A DNA stretch of 64,000 bases. Source: Sinotaia quadrata. Taxonomy: Eukaryota > Mollusca > Gastropoda > Architaenioglossa > Viviparidae. The stretch lies in the NCBI GenBank assembly GCA_028829895.1, contig CM054182.1, forward strand, positions 9,661,001 to 9,725,000, in the 5' to 3' direction. The position numbers and the translations under genes were made by a program. Shown piece after piece: positions 34,261 through 46,262 of this stretch. Position 1 is the stretch's first letter. Every line of letters starts with the position of its first letter. Below the pieces are notes generated by a model, which worked only from the letters and a program-made list of their open reading frames with translations, ran no database searches and was not told the origin of the DNA.

Positions 34261-34740
34261 ACAAAACAACATATGATGTAAGCAGTATCCCGTATTCTCA
34301 TAGCGTATTTACAAAAAGCTTCCATCATATTTGTTTATGTATATATATATCGTGTTTACAAAATCAACGTACAATGACGTAACGATAGATCTTTACCGCG
34401 CCGACGTTAGCCGTTATCTCTATAGCTCAATGTCTTTGCAAAACAATATTTCATGTAAGCAATATCTTTAGTGCATATAGCGTACTCACAAAACAACGCG
34501 TTTTGACTTCACTGTCCATGTCTATACTATGTTTACAAAACAACGGCCTCTGTCGTCAACCAATTGCGCTATTGTATTCATGTTGTTATGCTCACAGAAC
34601 CATATCGTTCAGCATACCCCATTCTGCTTACATTGTGCTCACAAAAACATGCGCTAGGCGAAAAAAACACCACCTCGATACACACAGGAATGAAATGTGC
34701 TTACAAATAATTACATTCATCACATTTTCTCCCTGTTGAC
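34261..34740. repeat. degenerate tail of the 111-bp array
   Basis: Variants of gcttacaaaacaac and gttatgctcacaga recur about every 50-80 bp from 34261 to 34700. They probably represent older, unhomogenised descendants of the sub-unit that built the 111-bp repeat. Confidence 0.65.
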
Positions 34741-35869
34741 AACTAGCTTTTGCCCAACCCTTGCTGCGCACAGAAACAAACTGAGGCAAAGGTCTCAAAT
34801 CAAGTAATAGTGATTAGTCCAGGGGAGGTAATTTTCTTTTAAGAATGAAATATATACCTCGTTTATTTTATTACTTTGAGCCAGAGAAATACGGAGAATA
34901 GTGTATTTTATGGCTTTGAGCCAGAGAAATATGGAGAAGAGAATTTCAGAAATAAAGCACATGCGCATGGCAGTGGTCCATGAAACGGCAAATATTTCTT
35001 TTTTGGAGGCGAATACGTTTGTTTTACAGCGAGCCATGGCTGTCATTAGGATTCTCAGAGACGTAGCTATAAACCAGGGGAGATAAGAACACGACCCTCC
35101 AAATTTACAAGTCGTTGCTCGGCTACCATCACCGCGATCACAGCCCTGCTTGGCTAACCGAGACGGTACTTGAAGACCTGGCTGATGACAAAACGAGAGG
35201 CAACAAGGCTGCGTGAAACTGAAAGTTACTTTGTTGTTTCACACCACTGTGTTTCAAGTGCCTGGCAGACCACTCTCATGCATTCCCCACCCCCTCTCCG
35301 GATAGATATCAGACCTCGCGGGGGAGGAAATTTCGTGCCCTCCCCCCAACTCTACCCCAAACAAAGCACGGCGTTGAGGTTTGGGTGTATCGAGGTCATC
35401 ACGGTGATAGCGTACAGGTGCGGCGAGACTGTGACTTTGTGTCGTTGGTCGAGTTTTATGGCAAGCACCTAGGGGCACACCGCCCTAAAGATCAAACGTC
35501 ACGTCAGCCTTAGAGATTGTCGAGAAACTCATCCCAGAGCTGAGTGAATCACTTTTCTCAACTTTTGCTCGGTGAATTATGCTTTCATTTTCTTTTCTTG
35601 TCTCATTTTTTCTTTCATTCTTTTTTTCTCCTGGTATTAAAATGTTTATCGTCTGAATGACTCAATAAGCTTTAATAGCAGTTTCCAGTCTTTGCTGATT
35701 TCATGGATGGGTGTGATGCATTGGTTAGTGCATGAGTGTGTGTAATTTATTACTGAGGATAGAGCGGATGAATCCTTATTATAAAAGAAAATTTGTAAAG
35801 ACTTTTTTTTTACCACGATGGTAACAATGATCTTAGAAGCCTCGCTAAGCAGAAGGTGCAATAGAATTG
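34741..35869. other. stretch with mixed composition, no gene
   Basis: A two-copy ~54-bp repeat (ctttgagccagagaaatacg) spans about 34870-34935. 35100-35520 has raised GC and several competing frames on both strands (35170-35472 plus, 35254-35478 minus), none recognised. Confidence 0.4.
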
Positions 35870-36245
35870 AGATTCGAGTGTAACCGAAATATGACTAAAA
35901 GAAAGAATAATGAGATTGGAGTGTTTACAGAAATATGACAAGAAATTGCGATTGAAGTGTAACTGAAATATGACTCAAGAAAATTTAGATAGGAGCGTAA
36001 CTGAAATATGATTCAAGAAAATTTAGATAGGAGCGTAACTGAAATATGACTCAAGAAAATTTAGATTGGAGCGTAACTGAAATATGACTCAAGAAAATTT
36101 AGATTGGAGCGTAACAAACATAAGAAAATTATGGTTGGAGCGTAACTGAAGTATGACTCAAGAAAATTGAGATTGGAGCGTAACAGAAATACGATTCAAG
36201 AACATTGAAATTGGAGCGTAACAGAAATATGAGTTGAGAAAACAA
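35870..36245. repeat. 38-bp minisatellite, ~9 copies
   Basis: gattggagcgtaactgaaat plus atgactcaagaaaattta steps by 38 bp in the core (36032, 36070, 36108). Outer copies are diverged, and one copy near 36110 has lost about 12 bp. Confidence 0.94.
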
Positions 36246-36725
36246 GTTTAACAGAAATGACTAAAGGGAACCGAGATACTAAACACAAATATGACTGGGG
36301 AATGAAGATACGATTGTGGCAGAAATATGACTCCTGGGAATTGCAATACTAGTATAAGAGGAATGTGACACATCAACATTCCGTACAGTTATCTTTGGCT
36401 CTGGGAAATTAATATACTAGAATAAGAGGAATATGACACGGACATTCAATACAGCTATGCGGGTTTGGATCACTGATTTCAATGCTCAGTGGTTCGATAC
36501 AGATGTATTTAGATATCTCGTGTATTGTAATAGAACTTTTACTGTAAAAACTAATGCCCTTCAACAATGGAGCTGGTTGAAAATTCCAAGGCAACAAACT
36601 GAAAACTTTTAAGTTGCACTTAGGAATAAAAACATTTCTACAAAAGAAAAGAAATACCAGTCAAGTACATATTGTCAAATACATGTACTACTATTATTTA
36701 GCTTGTAATACATGCATGCTCTATT
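36246..36725. other. stretch with two-copy repeat
   Basis: tactagtataagaggaatgt (about 36347) recurs as tactagaataagaggaatat (about 36415), making a diverged two-copy repeat of about 68 bp. No gene. Confidence 0.6.
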
Positions 36726-36965
36726 ATTCTTTTGCCCATAACAAATACATATACTATTATACTTTTGCCCATAACAAATACATGTAATATTATACTTTTG
36801 CCCATAACAAATACATGTAATATTATACTTTTGCCCACAACAAATACATGTACTATTATATTTTTTAATACAACAAATACATGTACTATTACATTTTTTA
36901 ATACAACAAATACATGTACTATTATATTTTTGAATAAAACAATTACATGTATTATTATTTTTTGA
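36726..36965. repeat. 33-bp minisatellite, ~7 copies
   Basis: ttttgcccataacaaataca steps at 36730, 36763 and on at 33 bp; the last three copies replace gcccata with ttaatac. Because 33 is three times 11, 11-residue peptide repeats are open on both strands; no coding support otherwise. Confidence 0.94.
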
Positions 36966-38170
36966 ATATAACTCAGCTTATGAAAAATTCTTATTCCCAA
37001 ATAAACAGATAATTCCTTGTCAATGCATACATATACGGCGGAAAACATTTCCTATAGCCACTCAGATCTAAAGCTAGTGGAGTAACTTTTAGATCATCAC
37101 TGTGAAAAATTTCAGCCATATGCGCTATCCCTCTATCTTGCCTGATAAATTCCGGAGGAACAAGAAGAGAAACTAAATGGATTTCACAATCAAGATTTAC
37201 TTTTCTATCACCTCAGTTTTTAAGGGCTCCACTTTCTTCATTCTTTCTAACTGTGCTGACGACAAAAGTAGTTAAGTCTGTCAGAAGGTGCATAGAGTTG
37301 CCTTACTTTATTCGTTCGTGTCAACAATTCTGCTCAGACTTTTGAACTAACTAAAACTTAAAAGGGTTGCCTCAGTGTTCACATTATTTCATAAAACAGA
37401 ACCGACTAATCCGGAGACGCATTGAGCACAAAATATCGCTGTGGGCTTTACATTTTAGGCATCAGACATGCAGGTGGGATGGTACACACTCACTGACTCG
37501 TTTATATACCTTAGGGTTCGGACGTGAGACGGGAACGTGCAGGTGGGATAATACACATTCGCTGACTCAGCTATGCCACCTGACAATGCTACCGTCTTGC
37601 CGGAGTCTGCAAATAGCTTGGGTCACTTTGTTTCATAAGATCTTCAAGAAAACGTTTCACTGCACAAGAAAAAACGATGCCAGAATAGTGCACGAGTTCC
37701 GGCACCAAAGTTCTCATCATTCCAGTAGACAGTTTAAAGCGAATGGGTTTTTATTTTTGAAGAATAGTTTCACAGACTTGATATTTTGCACAGCGTTGTC
37801 TTTCTTGTCTGCTAATAGTCAGGCATGTTGTGACAATATGGTAGACATGGAGAGAAAGCGTAGGAACATGAAGATGTCTGATATATTTTAGACTTTTTTG
37901 TGTGGATCGGGGGTGGTGGTGGTGGTTTCAAAGCCGATATGAACGCACACCTTACCATACTAAGTAAAAGCTACTGGGTTTTATTTTACAGCTTCGTGTT
38001 ACCATAGAGACAGTTGTGACAGACGAGAGCACCCCATCTACTAGTTTTCTAGTTCACTGAGGATGTGAGTGTCAACTCTGGATCAGTAGATGTACACATA
38101 CACTAGCGTACTGGATATCACTGTGTCAATGGATTTCACCAGTATTTTCAACAGGCTATACATGTGTGTG
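36966..38170. other. stretch with unassigned 174-codon frame
   Basis: A plus-strand frame runs from 37367 to 37891. It contains a two-copy ~80-bp DNA repeat (tgcaggtgggatggtacaca near 37470 and its variant near 37547), which explains the recurrent TCRWD in translation. No domain, initiator ATG or splice support is seen, so no gene is called. The remainder is AT-rich. Confidence 0.3.
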
Positions 38171-38535
38171 TACGCGTGTATACGTGTGCATGTCTCCCTC
38201 CACCTCCACCCCATCCAACCCTGCACGGCATGTCGTCTGCACTCTTTCCGAAAACGATGCAGATGCCACGGCGATCATTCCAGCACAATGACGCGGAGTG
38301 AAAGGAGGGTCAAAGTTGCTGGGAGCCCTCACGACAAGCTCGCGCACGGACGCAATTTGGCGCGCGCAAAGCGGTTAACGGTCGTAATTCAATCAATCGA
38401 TCGGCGCCCACTCCCCGGACATGTCTTCTCCGGGACTAGCGCTCCCCACTGACAGCGCAGACGTGGCAACGGCTAGCCGGAGAGCGACGTCAGGCCTTGC
38501 CTGAACTCCCGTCTCCGGGAGCAGTGGACTGTGGG
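38171..38535. promoter_or_regulatory. CpG-dense island with E2F-type site
   Basis: The densest CpG segment in the window. It holds TTTGGCGC at 38356-38363 within tttggcgcgcgcaaa (E2F consensus TTTSSCGC, established knowledge), gacgtcagg near 38488 (CRE half-site), ggtcaaagttg near 38309 (nuclear-receptor half-site-like) and aatcaatcgatcgg near 38391. Overlapping frames on both strands (120 and 63 codons) are best explained by composition. A promoter or enhancer is the likeliest reading; the direction of transcription is unclear. Confidence 0.4.
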
Positions 38536-38598
38536 TTTGAAGTGCATCATTGTCGAAGGGTCAAACGAATGTGCGCTACGTGAACAACGTACATCCGT

Positions 38599-38870
38599 TT
38601 CTGTTTGTTACGTCGTGATTTTCATAACTATTACTGTTTGTTACGTCATGATTTCCATAACTAGTTCTGTTTGTTACGTCGTGATTTCCATAACTATTAC
38701 TGTTTGTTACGTCGTGATTTCCATAACTATTACTGTTTGTTACGTCGTGATTTCCATAACTATTACTGTTTGTTACGTCGTGATTTCCATAACTATTACT
38801 GTTTGTTACGTCGTGATTTCCATAACTATTACTGTTTGTTACGTCGTGATTTCCATAACTATTACTGTGG
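38599..38870. repeat. 33-bp minisatellite, ~8 near-identical copies
   Basis: tgtttgttacgtcgtgattt steps by exactly 33 bp (38701, 38734 and on). Inner copies are practically identical, so expansion is recent. The array starts about 65 bp after the CpG island. An open frame of 137 codons through it encodes an 11-residue hydrophobic repeat (CYVVISITITV), open only because the period is a multiple of three. Confidence 0.96.
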
Positions 38871-39950
38871 CGATTGTAAAGTACTGGGTTAGAGTTTGGG
38901 AGTTTCTTTCTGGTAAACTTATTTTATATATCGTCTGGGTATGATTCGAGATTGAGTTGTTGTTATTTGTTTTACAGAACATATTTCCGTTAGCACAAGA
39001 GTGATCACGCGTTACTTAATTAAGAGATACAATGGAACGTACGGTGGGGGTCAAACTCAGAGATTATGAATTTCAAAGACACACCCCTATAATGCAAAAC
39101 ACGCCCACATCTTGGTGCGAGTCCGCACGACGCACAGAATGGGAAATGCGCGCGCACTTTGAATACAAATGGCCGACACTGATTTCATTTCGGTGAATAT
39201 TTAGACACTAGTAATTATTCACGCAGGTGTTGCCACATTTGATAATTCAGTTAGCAGCACAATCCATTGCTGGAAACAAACTTATAACAAAGACCAATCA
39301 AACATTCAGTTTTCACGACAGGAAATTAAGTTTTGTAGGTATGGATATCATACTTGTACACATAACCAAACACACGTGCGCACACACACACACACACACA
39401 CACCACTTATAACATATCTGAAGTGGTAGCCGAGGTGCACTGAGTGGGGTTTGCCTACAGCTGACTGTTCACCACACCCTCCGCCCTGCATCAATTCAGA
39501 CTGGGAATAAAATTATCTCCTGGATAGGGGAGGCGACTCCGCGTAATTGGCCGAGCGTTCTCGCCGTACAAAGAAACCTGTCGCCAACAGACCTTCGTTT
39601 TCCAGTAAAGAAAGGACAGCGTCTCGATAATAACACTTTAGCACAATACCACAGGATCGTAAGGCAATGTCCTAATTTTCGAAATAGAATTACGACCAAT
39701 GCATTACACCATACGCTTAAGCCTATGTCCGACAGTATTACTGATATAAAGAAAGCAGTTATACACACTGGTATAATCAGGGCTCCTCGTCTATTAGGAA
39801 TTCAGTTCAGTGCAAAATGTATTTTCAAAGAGACTTATGGATTTCTCAGTATCAGCAAATGTCAATATCATGACTAAAAGGGGTTCCTTCAGGAAAAGAA
39901 ACAATAACAGATAAGCAATGGAATGTACAACGATCCAAGAAAACTCTACT
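38871..39950. other. stretch with CpG-richer patch and (CA)n
   Basis: 39040-39200 has raised CpG (gcgagtccgcacgacgcac, gaaatgcgcgcgcac) and could be a small regulatory element. (CA)n lies at 39378-39403. A minus-strand 90-codon frame at 39496-39768 is unrecognised. Confidence 0.4.
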
Positions 39951-40125
39951 TGAAATGAAGCCCTGTTCTCAGTCACCATTTTGCCTGAAATGAAGCTCTG
40001 CTCCCAGTCACCAGCTTATCGTAAATGAACGCGGCTCCCACTCACCAGCCTATCTGAAATGAAGCTCTGCTCTCATTCACCAGCCTGTCTGACACGAATC
40101 TCTACTCCCAGTCACCAGTGTCACT
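39951..40125. repeat. 35-bp minisatellite, 5 copies
   Basis: tgaaatgaagctctgctccc plus agtcaccagcttatc steps at 39951, 39986, 40021, 40055 and 40089, with scattered substitutions. Confidence 0.93.
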
Positions 40126-40239
40126 ACAGATCCAGACACAGTTCCTCCATTAGAGGCAGTTGTCAGGGTATTCGTCAAATACTTCAACTACCTGAGTGAA
40201 TGTTCTGACCGTGACCCTGAGTGTATTCGTGAATGCAAT

Positions 40240-40850
40240 GAGTAGAAATCACACTTTCTTAATGTCCACATTTCAATAGATTTTAAGGAATTTAATCATG
40301 TCGACATTTCAATACAGGTTTAGTATTTTAATTGTGTCCGCATTTCAACGGATTTTAAGAACTTTAATTATTTAGAAATTTGAATGGATTTTAAGTACTT
40401 TACTTATATCCCCATCTCAATAAAGGATTAGTTTTTTTAAATTATGTCCACATTTCAATATAGGTTTAGTACTTTAATTATGTCATATTTTCAATAGATT
40501 TTAAATTATTGAATTTTGTTGACATTTCAATACTCTAAATCCTTTAATTATGTTCATATGTAAATAGACTTTAAGAAATTTAGTTATGTCAATATTTCAT
40601 ATCTTTATCACTTCTATTGTGTCGAAATCTCAACAGATTATAAAACAATTTATTAATGTCAACATTTCAATTGATTTCACATACTTTCATTATAAAGACA
40701 TTTCAATCGATTTTAAATAATTTTATTGTAAATGACTGCTCCATGCATTCTAAATAATTAAATTATAACGATATTCGTAACAGATTTTAATATTATAATT
40801 ATATTGACATTTCAATAGATTTTGAATACCGTAATTATCACATCCACAGT
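40240..40850. repeat. degenerate ~37-bp array, ~15 copies
   Basis: tttcaatagattttaag, actttaattatgtc and acatttcaata recur throughout with 35-42-bp spacing. All units are diverged, so this is an old array. Confidence 0.85.
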
Positions 40851-40974
40851 CCCTCTTTCAACACTCGTTTGTACTGACCAAAATATCTCATTTCGTATTT
40901 CACATAGGGAATAGCCTTGAGCTAAGCCACATAACCGAAACTTTAGTTCCATTTCACTGCTCGAGTAGCTTCTT

Positions 40975-41472
40975 GTAGTAAACATGCATAGCCGTGTACG
41001 TAGCTAAACCTGCTTAACCATGTTTGTAGCATGTAGCATAGCCTGCATAGCCGTGTACGTAGCTAAATCTGCTTAAACGTGTTTATAGCATGTAGCAAAG
41101 CCTGCATAGACTTGTATGTAACTAAACCTGCTTAATCGTGCTTGTAGCACAGCCTGCTTAACCATGTATGTAACAAAGCCTGCATAGCCGTGTACGTAGC
41201 TAAACCTGCTTTACCATGTATGTAACAAAGCCTGCATAGCCGTGTACGTAGCTTAACCTGCTTTACCATGTACGTAACAAAGCCTGCATAGCCGTGTACG
41301 TAGCTAAACCTGCTTTACCATGTACGTAACAAAGCCTGCATAGCCGTGTACGTAGCTAAACCTGCTTTACCATGTTTGCAGCATGTAGCATAGCCTGCAT
41401 AGACGTGTACGTAACTAAACCTGCTTTACCATGTATGTAACAAAGCCTGCATAGCCGTGTACGTAGCTAGGT
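40975..41472. repeat. 52-bp minisatellite, ~9 copies
   Basis: gcatagccgtgtacgtagct plus aaacctgctttaccatgtac and gtaacaaagcct steps by 52 bp in the core (41286, 41338). Two copies carry an inserted catgtagcata element. Central copies are nearly identical. Confidence 0.96.
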
Positions 41473-41660
41473 AAGTCTTTTTAACTCTGAGCAGCACACA
41501 TTTTGGCTTTAAAAAAAATATCGTTATTAGGGACTCAGTAATCTAAGAATAGTTTCATACAATACTATAATTTTGAGTTGTTTTCTAATACTGTAATTTG
41601 AAGTCGTTTCGTAAATCTATAACTTGCAGTTGCTTTTTAATACCGTAATACTGACTCATT
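41473..41660. other. short unique stretch
   Basis: Irregular aatactgtaatttgaagtcg-like words suggest a very worn repeat. Nothing firm. Confidence 0.4.
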
Positions 41661-41838
41661 GTGTAACACTACAATAAGGAATCCTTACGTGTCGTTTTAC
41701 CTTGGATTTACGTAGGATGGCCAGCAAGCCAGGATCAATGTGTAACACTACGTCGACTACGATATGGAATCCTTACGTGTCGTTTTGCCTTGGATTTACG
41801 TAGGATGGCCAGCGAGCCAGGATCAATGTGTAACACGG
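41660..41838. repeat. 88-bp tandem duplication
   Basis: ggaatccttacgtgtcgttt starts at 41678 and 41766. The two halves share cttggatttacgtaggatgg and gccaggatcaatgtgtaac with few differences. Confidence 0.94.
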
Positions 41839-41979
41839 CAATGTTTCCTCATTTTTCAATTGTTTCGTACAATTTCTGGTATTGTTACTTTTAAATACAT
41901 GAAATTAATTCTTCTCCCGCACTCCTCTTAGGAAAGGAGATAAGAAAAAGAAGGACGAAGAAGAGAGTCATTATCTCTG

Positions 41980-42150
41980 CCTACATCTCTAGCTCTAGTT
42001 CCTAAAACAACTATAACTAGCTCTAGTTCCTAAAACAACTATAACTAGCCCTAGTTCCTAAAACAACTATAACTAGCCCTAGTTCCTAAAACAACTATAA
42101 CTAGCCCTAGTTCCTAACACAATAACAACTAGCTTTAGCTCCTAACACAG
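41980..42150. repeat. 28-bp minisatellite, 6 copies
   Basis: ctagttcctaaaacaactat plus aactagcc repeats at 28 bp with minimal drift in the central copies. The CTAG core creates repeated short palindromes. Confidence 0.95.
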
Positions 42151-42216
42151 TTCTAATTTATACTGTGGGATACACATCTTGTTTTATTGATTGTGTGGCG
42201 GTAGTCTTACTTTACG

Positions 42217-42218
42217 TG

Positions 42219-42257
<39 letters not shown>
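42217..42257. repeat. (GT)n microsatellite
   Basis: About 38 bp of uninterrupted GT. Confidence 0.98.
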
Positions 42258-42715
42258 CGTGCAAACATTTACTTTATGAGGTCGCTTGTTGGTAGCCCTT
42301 TCAAATTTGAGGACTAGATGATATTTTTACATTTTCTTTCTTTCGAAAATAATTTCCTTTGTCTTCAGTACGAGACTGTCTGACTGTATTATTATATGTT
42401 CAGGATTTGACGTCATTACGTCGTTTCGTTTTCATTCATTTTCTGAAAATACGAGACTTTTTCTTGTACGCTTCATAAATATTTTTAATGTATACCAACT
42501 AAAGAAAAAGAATGATATTAACTCCGACTGAATGAACACTCCTTGAAACATTCGTAAGTGACACGATAGGAACCAAGTCTTGTCTCTGAAAAGATAATAA
42601 TAAATTAATCCTAAATCTTGTGCACACGAGACAAATCTGAAGTGCATGAATGGGCCCACAGCAAATCAGTAGAAGTGAATAAAGAATGCAGCTAATCTTG
42701 ACGTCATCAATGCGT
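42258..42715. other. intergenic stretch, no gene seen
   Basis: AT-rich unique DNA. A minus-strand 75-codon frame at 42432-42659 is unrecognised. Confidence 0.5.
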
Positions 42716-42719
42716 CATC

Positions 42720-43010
42720 GGTGCGTGTTAGCTGAAGAAAGCTGGAGAGAAATTTTACTATGAGCATTACAGAGTGTAATACATCTTGTCACTATTGCAC
42801 CGTTGCTCCCAGTGGTGCTAACGGGATCTAGAAAATTCACTGTGCGCATTAATGTTGCCTGATGAAAACTAGACAGTAATGTTACTGTGAGCATTAAAGA
42901 AAGACTGCGATACATGCTTACATCACTGCATTTATGTTGCCTGGTGAGAACTAGACATTAATGTTACTGTGAGCAGAATCTAGACTGTATCGCTGACGTC
43001 ACTCATTGTT
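42720..43010. repeat. diverged ~90-100-bp repeat, 3 copies
   Basis: gaaaactagacagtaatgtt, actgtgagcattaaagaa and gttgcctggtgaga occur in order two to three times. The first copy (about 42735) is the most worn. Confidence 0.75.
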
Positions 43011-43560
43011 CGTTACATAAATCTGATGATAATTAGGAAACTTAACGGTGAACCGTTACGGAAAGAAATCACTATTTATCGCTGAATCATTTGCACCTTT
43101 TGATGACAATGCCATAGCTTGCAGGGTTATTTGAAAATCAAGTTTCACAAGGCCTGTTCCGTATGACAAGAAGTGGGGTGGGGGCCAGGACCTGCGAAAA
43201 ATAATTGTCCTCTGAAACTAATTTTATTATAAAATTTAAGCATAATTTCTGTCCAGTGAAGAAACAATTTGTCCGCAGAAAGGAAATTAATTATTTCTTC
43301 TTTTTTTTTTTTTTTTTGGGGGGGGGGCTGGGGGCTGCCTGTCAGATAATTTGGCAGAGAAGTGTTAGTCTTCAGATGTTTTAATGCTATAGTTGGGATG
43401 GGTGAGATTGAAGAGGAATACATTAGCATAAGGAAACACCCATGTGTTTATATCGTACGTTATTAGGTACTCTTTCTGGAATCTCCTCTGTCTAGTCTAA
43501 ACGGTAGGACACTTTCACCCGGTGGGTCGTAAGCATTCTCCAATTCAAATCATAGATCTT
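43011..43560. other. stretch with T/G homopolymer junction
   Basis: A T-run of about 17 bp (43301-43317) passes directly into G10 and a second G5 run. Otherwise featureless; the minus-strand 94-codon frame crosses the homopolymers and is not credible. Confidence 0.5.
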
Positions 43561-43579
43561 TAGCAAACATATACAAAAT

Positions 43580-43970
43580 ATCACTATGTCCATTCTTTCT
43601 TTATCAGTCAGTTAATTTATCATAACTAACAATCGCCTTTATGACCGGATTCCACTTATGCCAAAATCAAAGTGATTAGAATCGCGAACTTCTTCAACGA
43701 AGTAACTTTCTGTCCACCCCCAGGGGATGAATTTTTTTATGAGCAAGAACGAGACAGACAGAAAAATACTCATCCACTTGGAACTGGTTTGGATTGCACT
43801 AGCAAGTTCTACCATATTGTCCAATTGTTTACTGCAACTCTGATACTTAAAAATATCAGCATAAGCAATGCTCAAGGTCGTGTCACTTTAACATTTACCA
43901 ATTTATATAACAATTAAGTTTAGAAATAGGGATAGGCAAATTTACTCTGCCACAGTTGCAATTGGTATCA
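43580..43970 (-). mobile_element. dispersed repeat family B, copy 3 (partial)
   Basis: Aligns with 10.89-11.30 kb in the same order: tttatcagtcagtt (about 43600), ctaacaatcgcctttatgacc, gtttactgcaactctgatac, gctcaaggtcgtgtcact (about 43870), ataacaattaagttt and ggcaaatttactctgccacag (about 43935). Minus-strand open frame 43639-43875 (78 codons, with ASAIQTSSKWMSIF) is collinear with the decayed frame of the 10.9-kb copy over its first third. Class unknown. Confidence 0.6.
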
Positions 43971-44580
43971 TCATCTTCATTCTTATTACCATTATCTATT
44001 TATTAATAGCAAATATGAGTGTTAGTCATTCAATTTACATTCATATAGTTAGTTTTGTTTGGACATTGCGAGGGGAGTGAATTCTGTCTTGAAACCTTTT
44101 CTGAAATATTCTGTACTTTTTTTTTCTTTTGTTTATTTTAAATTGTACTATAACGGTCCACAACCAAACTGGAGCATTAATTAAAACAGTTTCGAGTATC
44201 GTGTGTAAAGATTTTACATTTTCTTTGTTTTCATTTTTTGTTTTTTCTATTGTGGAAGCAAAATACATTCAGATACCCCACTCCCACTCTTCTAAAGAGT
44301 GGGTTCGCTTTAAACTATCAGAAAAAGGATGCACATACATAATAAATGAAGTAAAAAAGAATGCAAAATTAATATAGATTTATCTGAAAATTATCCTTTT
44401 TAAACAAAAAAGTTTTTCCCACATCTTTTTAATTTAATAAAACAAAGACTGATCTAAATAATTCTGGACTTACAATCTCATTCACGATTTTAGGGACTTC
44501 GCTGATGATTGACTTATCCCTCCCCCCATCTCCCCTTTCTGTGAGTTAAATTCGATTTAACTAGATCGAATTTGAGTAGA
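43971..44580. other. AT-rich stretch with unassigned frames
   Basis: Opposing frames at 44041-44268 (minus) and 44129-44377 (plus) overlap and are unrecognised. A C-rich run lies near 44520. Confidence 0.4.
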
Positions 44581-45080
44581 TATCCCCATTTTGCCACTTC
44601 TCACTCTGTTTATTGGTGGTGATGGGTGGAGAAGAAGGGGAGAGGTGCGAAACGGTAGACTTTTAGAGCATGGAATCACCGGCTTGATTTTGTTTGAGTT
44701 CACGTTCTCTTCAAAGTGTCAGCTGATATCGAGCACGGGAGCGACGGCAAAACAAACGAGATCTGTAGTTTGGGATGGGGCAACTCAGTGCCATGCGCGA
44801 CGCGGCTGAGGGTTGGAGCGAAAGTTTGATTGATGTCAGGGCACTTTTGCCTGGACAGCGGCCTAAGGCTTCAGCGCTCCTATTTCTAACTGGCCTGGGG
44901 GATCTTTTGTAGAGCGGTCTGTGGTACATATTATCATCCCATCAGTCGCACTAGACGTTTTCACCTACCACTTTGACCTAGGGTGCAGTTAAGCGTCACC
45001 TGTTAGTGATCGAGTTCAGGATGGAGCCCTGATTGCTTAAGACAGTCATCCGTGACCTGAGACAGTCATCCGTGACCTGT
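44581..45080. promoter_or_regulatory. GC/CpG-enriched unique patch, possible regulatory element
   Basis: About 44590-44930 departs from the AT-rich background (gagcacgggagcgacggc, ccatgcgcgacgcggctg, ggacagcggcctaaggc) and is not repetitive. Open frames on both strands (72 codons each) overlap and are not recognised. gagacagtcatccgtgacct is tandemly doubled at about 45034-45078. A conserved non-coding element is possible. Confidence 0.25.
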
Positions 45081-45959
45081 CTTCTGCCCCACAATTTTGT
45101 GTCACGACCGTACTGCTTGCGCTAAAGGTCAGGGACCAATTCCCGCTCAGGTGAAAGTTGACAAGATTATGCTAATATCTAGGTGGACGTCCGGTGTGAA
45201 AGATGCGTGGGCTTGCGGCTAGGAAAATGACTGGGCTTCCGGTTAGGTGGTGTGGGCTTCTGGTGTATGAATGCAGACAAACTATGTAATGAATGTCAGT
45301 GTGCACGATATACCATACATATACACATAAAAGCATACATGCATACAATCATACACACAAACATAGATATACATACACAAAGGATGTGAGGGTCTTTGAG
45401 GTTAACATTTGGGGGGTGGGGGGGTGTGTGCAAGCAAAGTCATTTCCAAAATTTTTACACATATTGTAACTGGTTTGTAAAGACCATCACTGCTCATATA
45501 ACTGTGCAACAAGGACAATTTCCTATGGATATTTCTCATGACTCTCAAACTCAAACTGACATTCTATAGAGCCAAAAGGAGTATGAAGGATGAGTTTTGT
45601 TTTATATTTTGGGGGATTGGGGGGGGGGGAGAAATCAGAGGTCAGAAGGGGTAAGAGAAATAAGGAAATAAGACGGAAAGTGTGGTGATAAAGACTGGTG
45701 GAGAGAATGCTAAGGATTTTTGCCCTACTCTGCATTTTCACAAATCATTAACTGTGTTATCTTGGGTTATCCCCCACCCCACCCCATTACATCTATCATC
45801 TCTCCCTTGCTCGACCGTTATTCCTTGATCTCTATTTTCATGTTTGTGTGTACTTAATACTTTTGTGTTCACATAATATCAAGTGTTAAGTTAAAACTTA
45901 CGGGACACAAGTTCATTGTCACGCATTTAAAAAATATGTTTACGACTTTGGCCAAACAT
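45081..45959. other. intergenic stretch with G-runs
   Basis: Interrupted G-runs at 45411-45424 and about 45611-45631; (ACAT)n-like patch near 45320-45380. No gene. Confidence 0.5.
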
Positions 45960-46262
45960 TAAAGCGCACCAAACAGTCCACTCTATCCCTGACAATTTCA
46001 AGCACCGAAGTCAGAGCAACTGAGTGTGCAAAACAAGACTAGTCTCTCTCCTATTGGCGACAAGCACCAAGGGAAGAACACTGGCGCACTAAACAACCCA
46101 TTCTCCTGTTGACGACAAGCACCAAGGGCAGAACACTCCGACGCACAAAACAACCAGTCTCTCTCTCCTACTAATGACAAACACCAAGGTCAGAACACTG
46201 TGGCGCACACAGCAGCATAGAAGTTCTGCTGCTATCGACAAGCACCATGGTTTCAACGTTGT
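45960..46262. repeat. degenerate ~60-65-bp array, ~5 copies
   Basis: gacaagcaccaagg, cagaacactgtggcgcac and acaaccagtctctctcct recur in order at about 60-68 bp from 45990 to 46260. Divergence is moderate. Confidence 0.85.

Noticed and set aside
37367..37891. 174-codon plus-strand frame as a gene
   Set aside because: It spans a two-copy DNA repeat, has no ATG-supported start or known domain, and its composition matches the surrounding non-coding DNA.
38531..38944. 137-codon plus-strand frame encoding hydrophobic 11-residue repeats
   Set aside because: It is entirely explained by a 33-bp minisatellite, whose length being a multiple of three keeps all repeats in frame; no start, signal or flanking domain.
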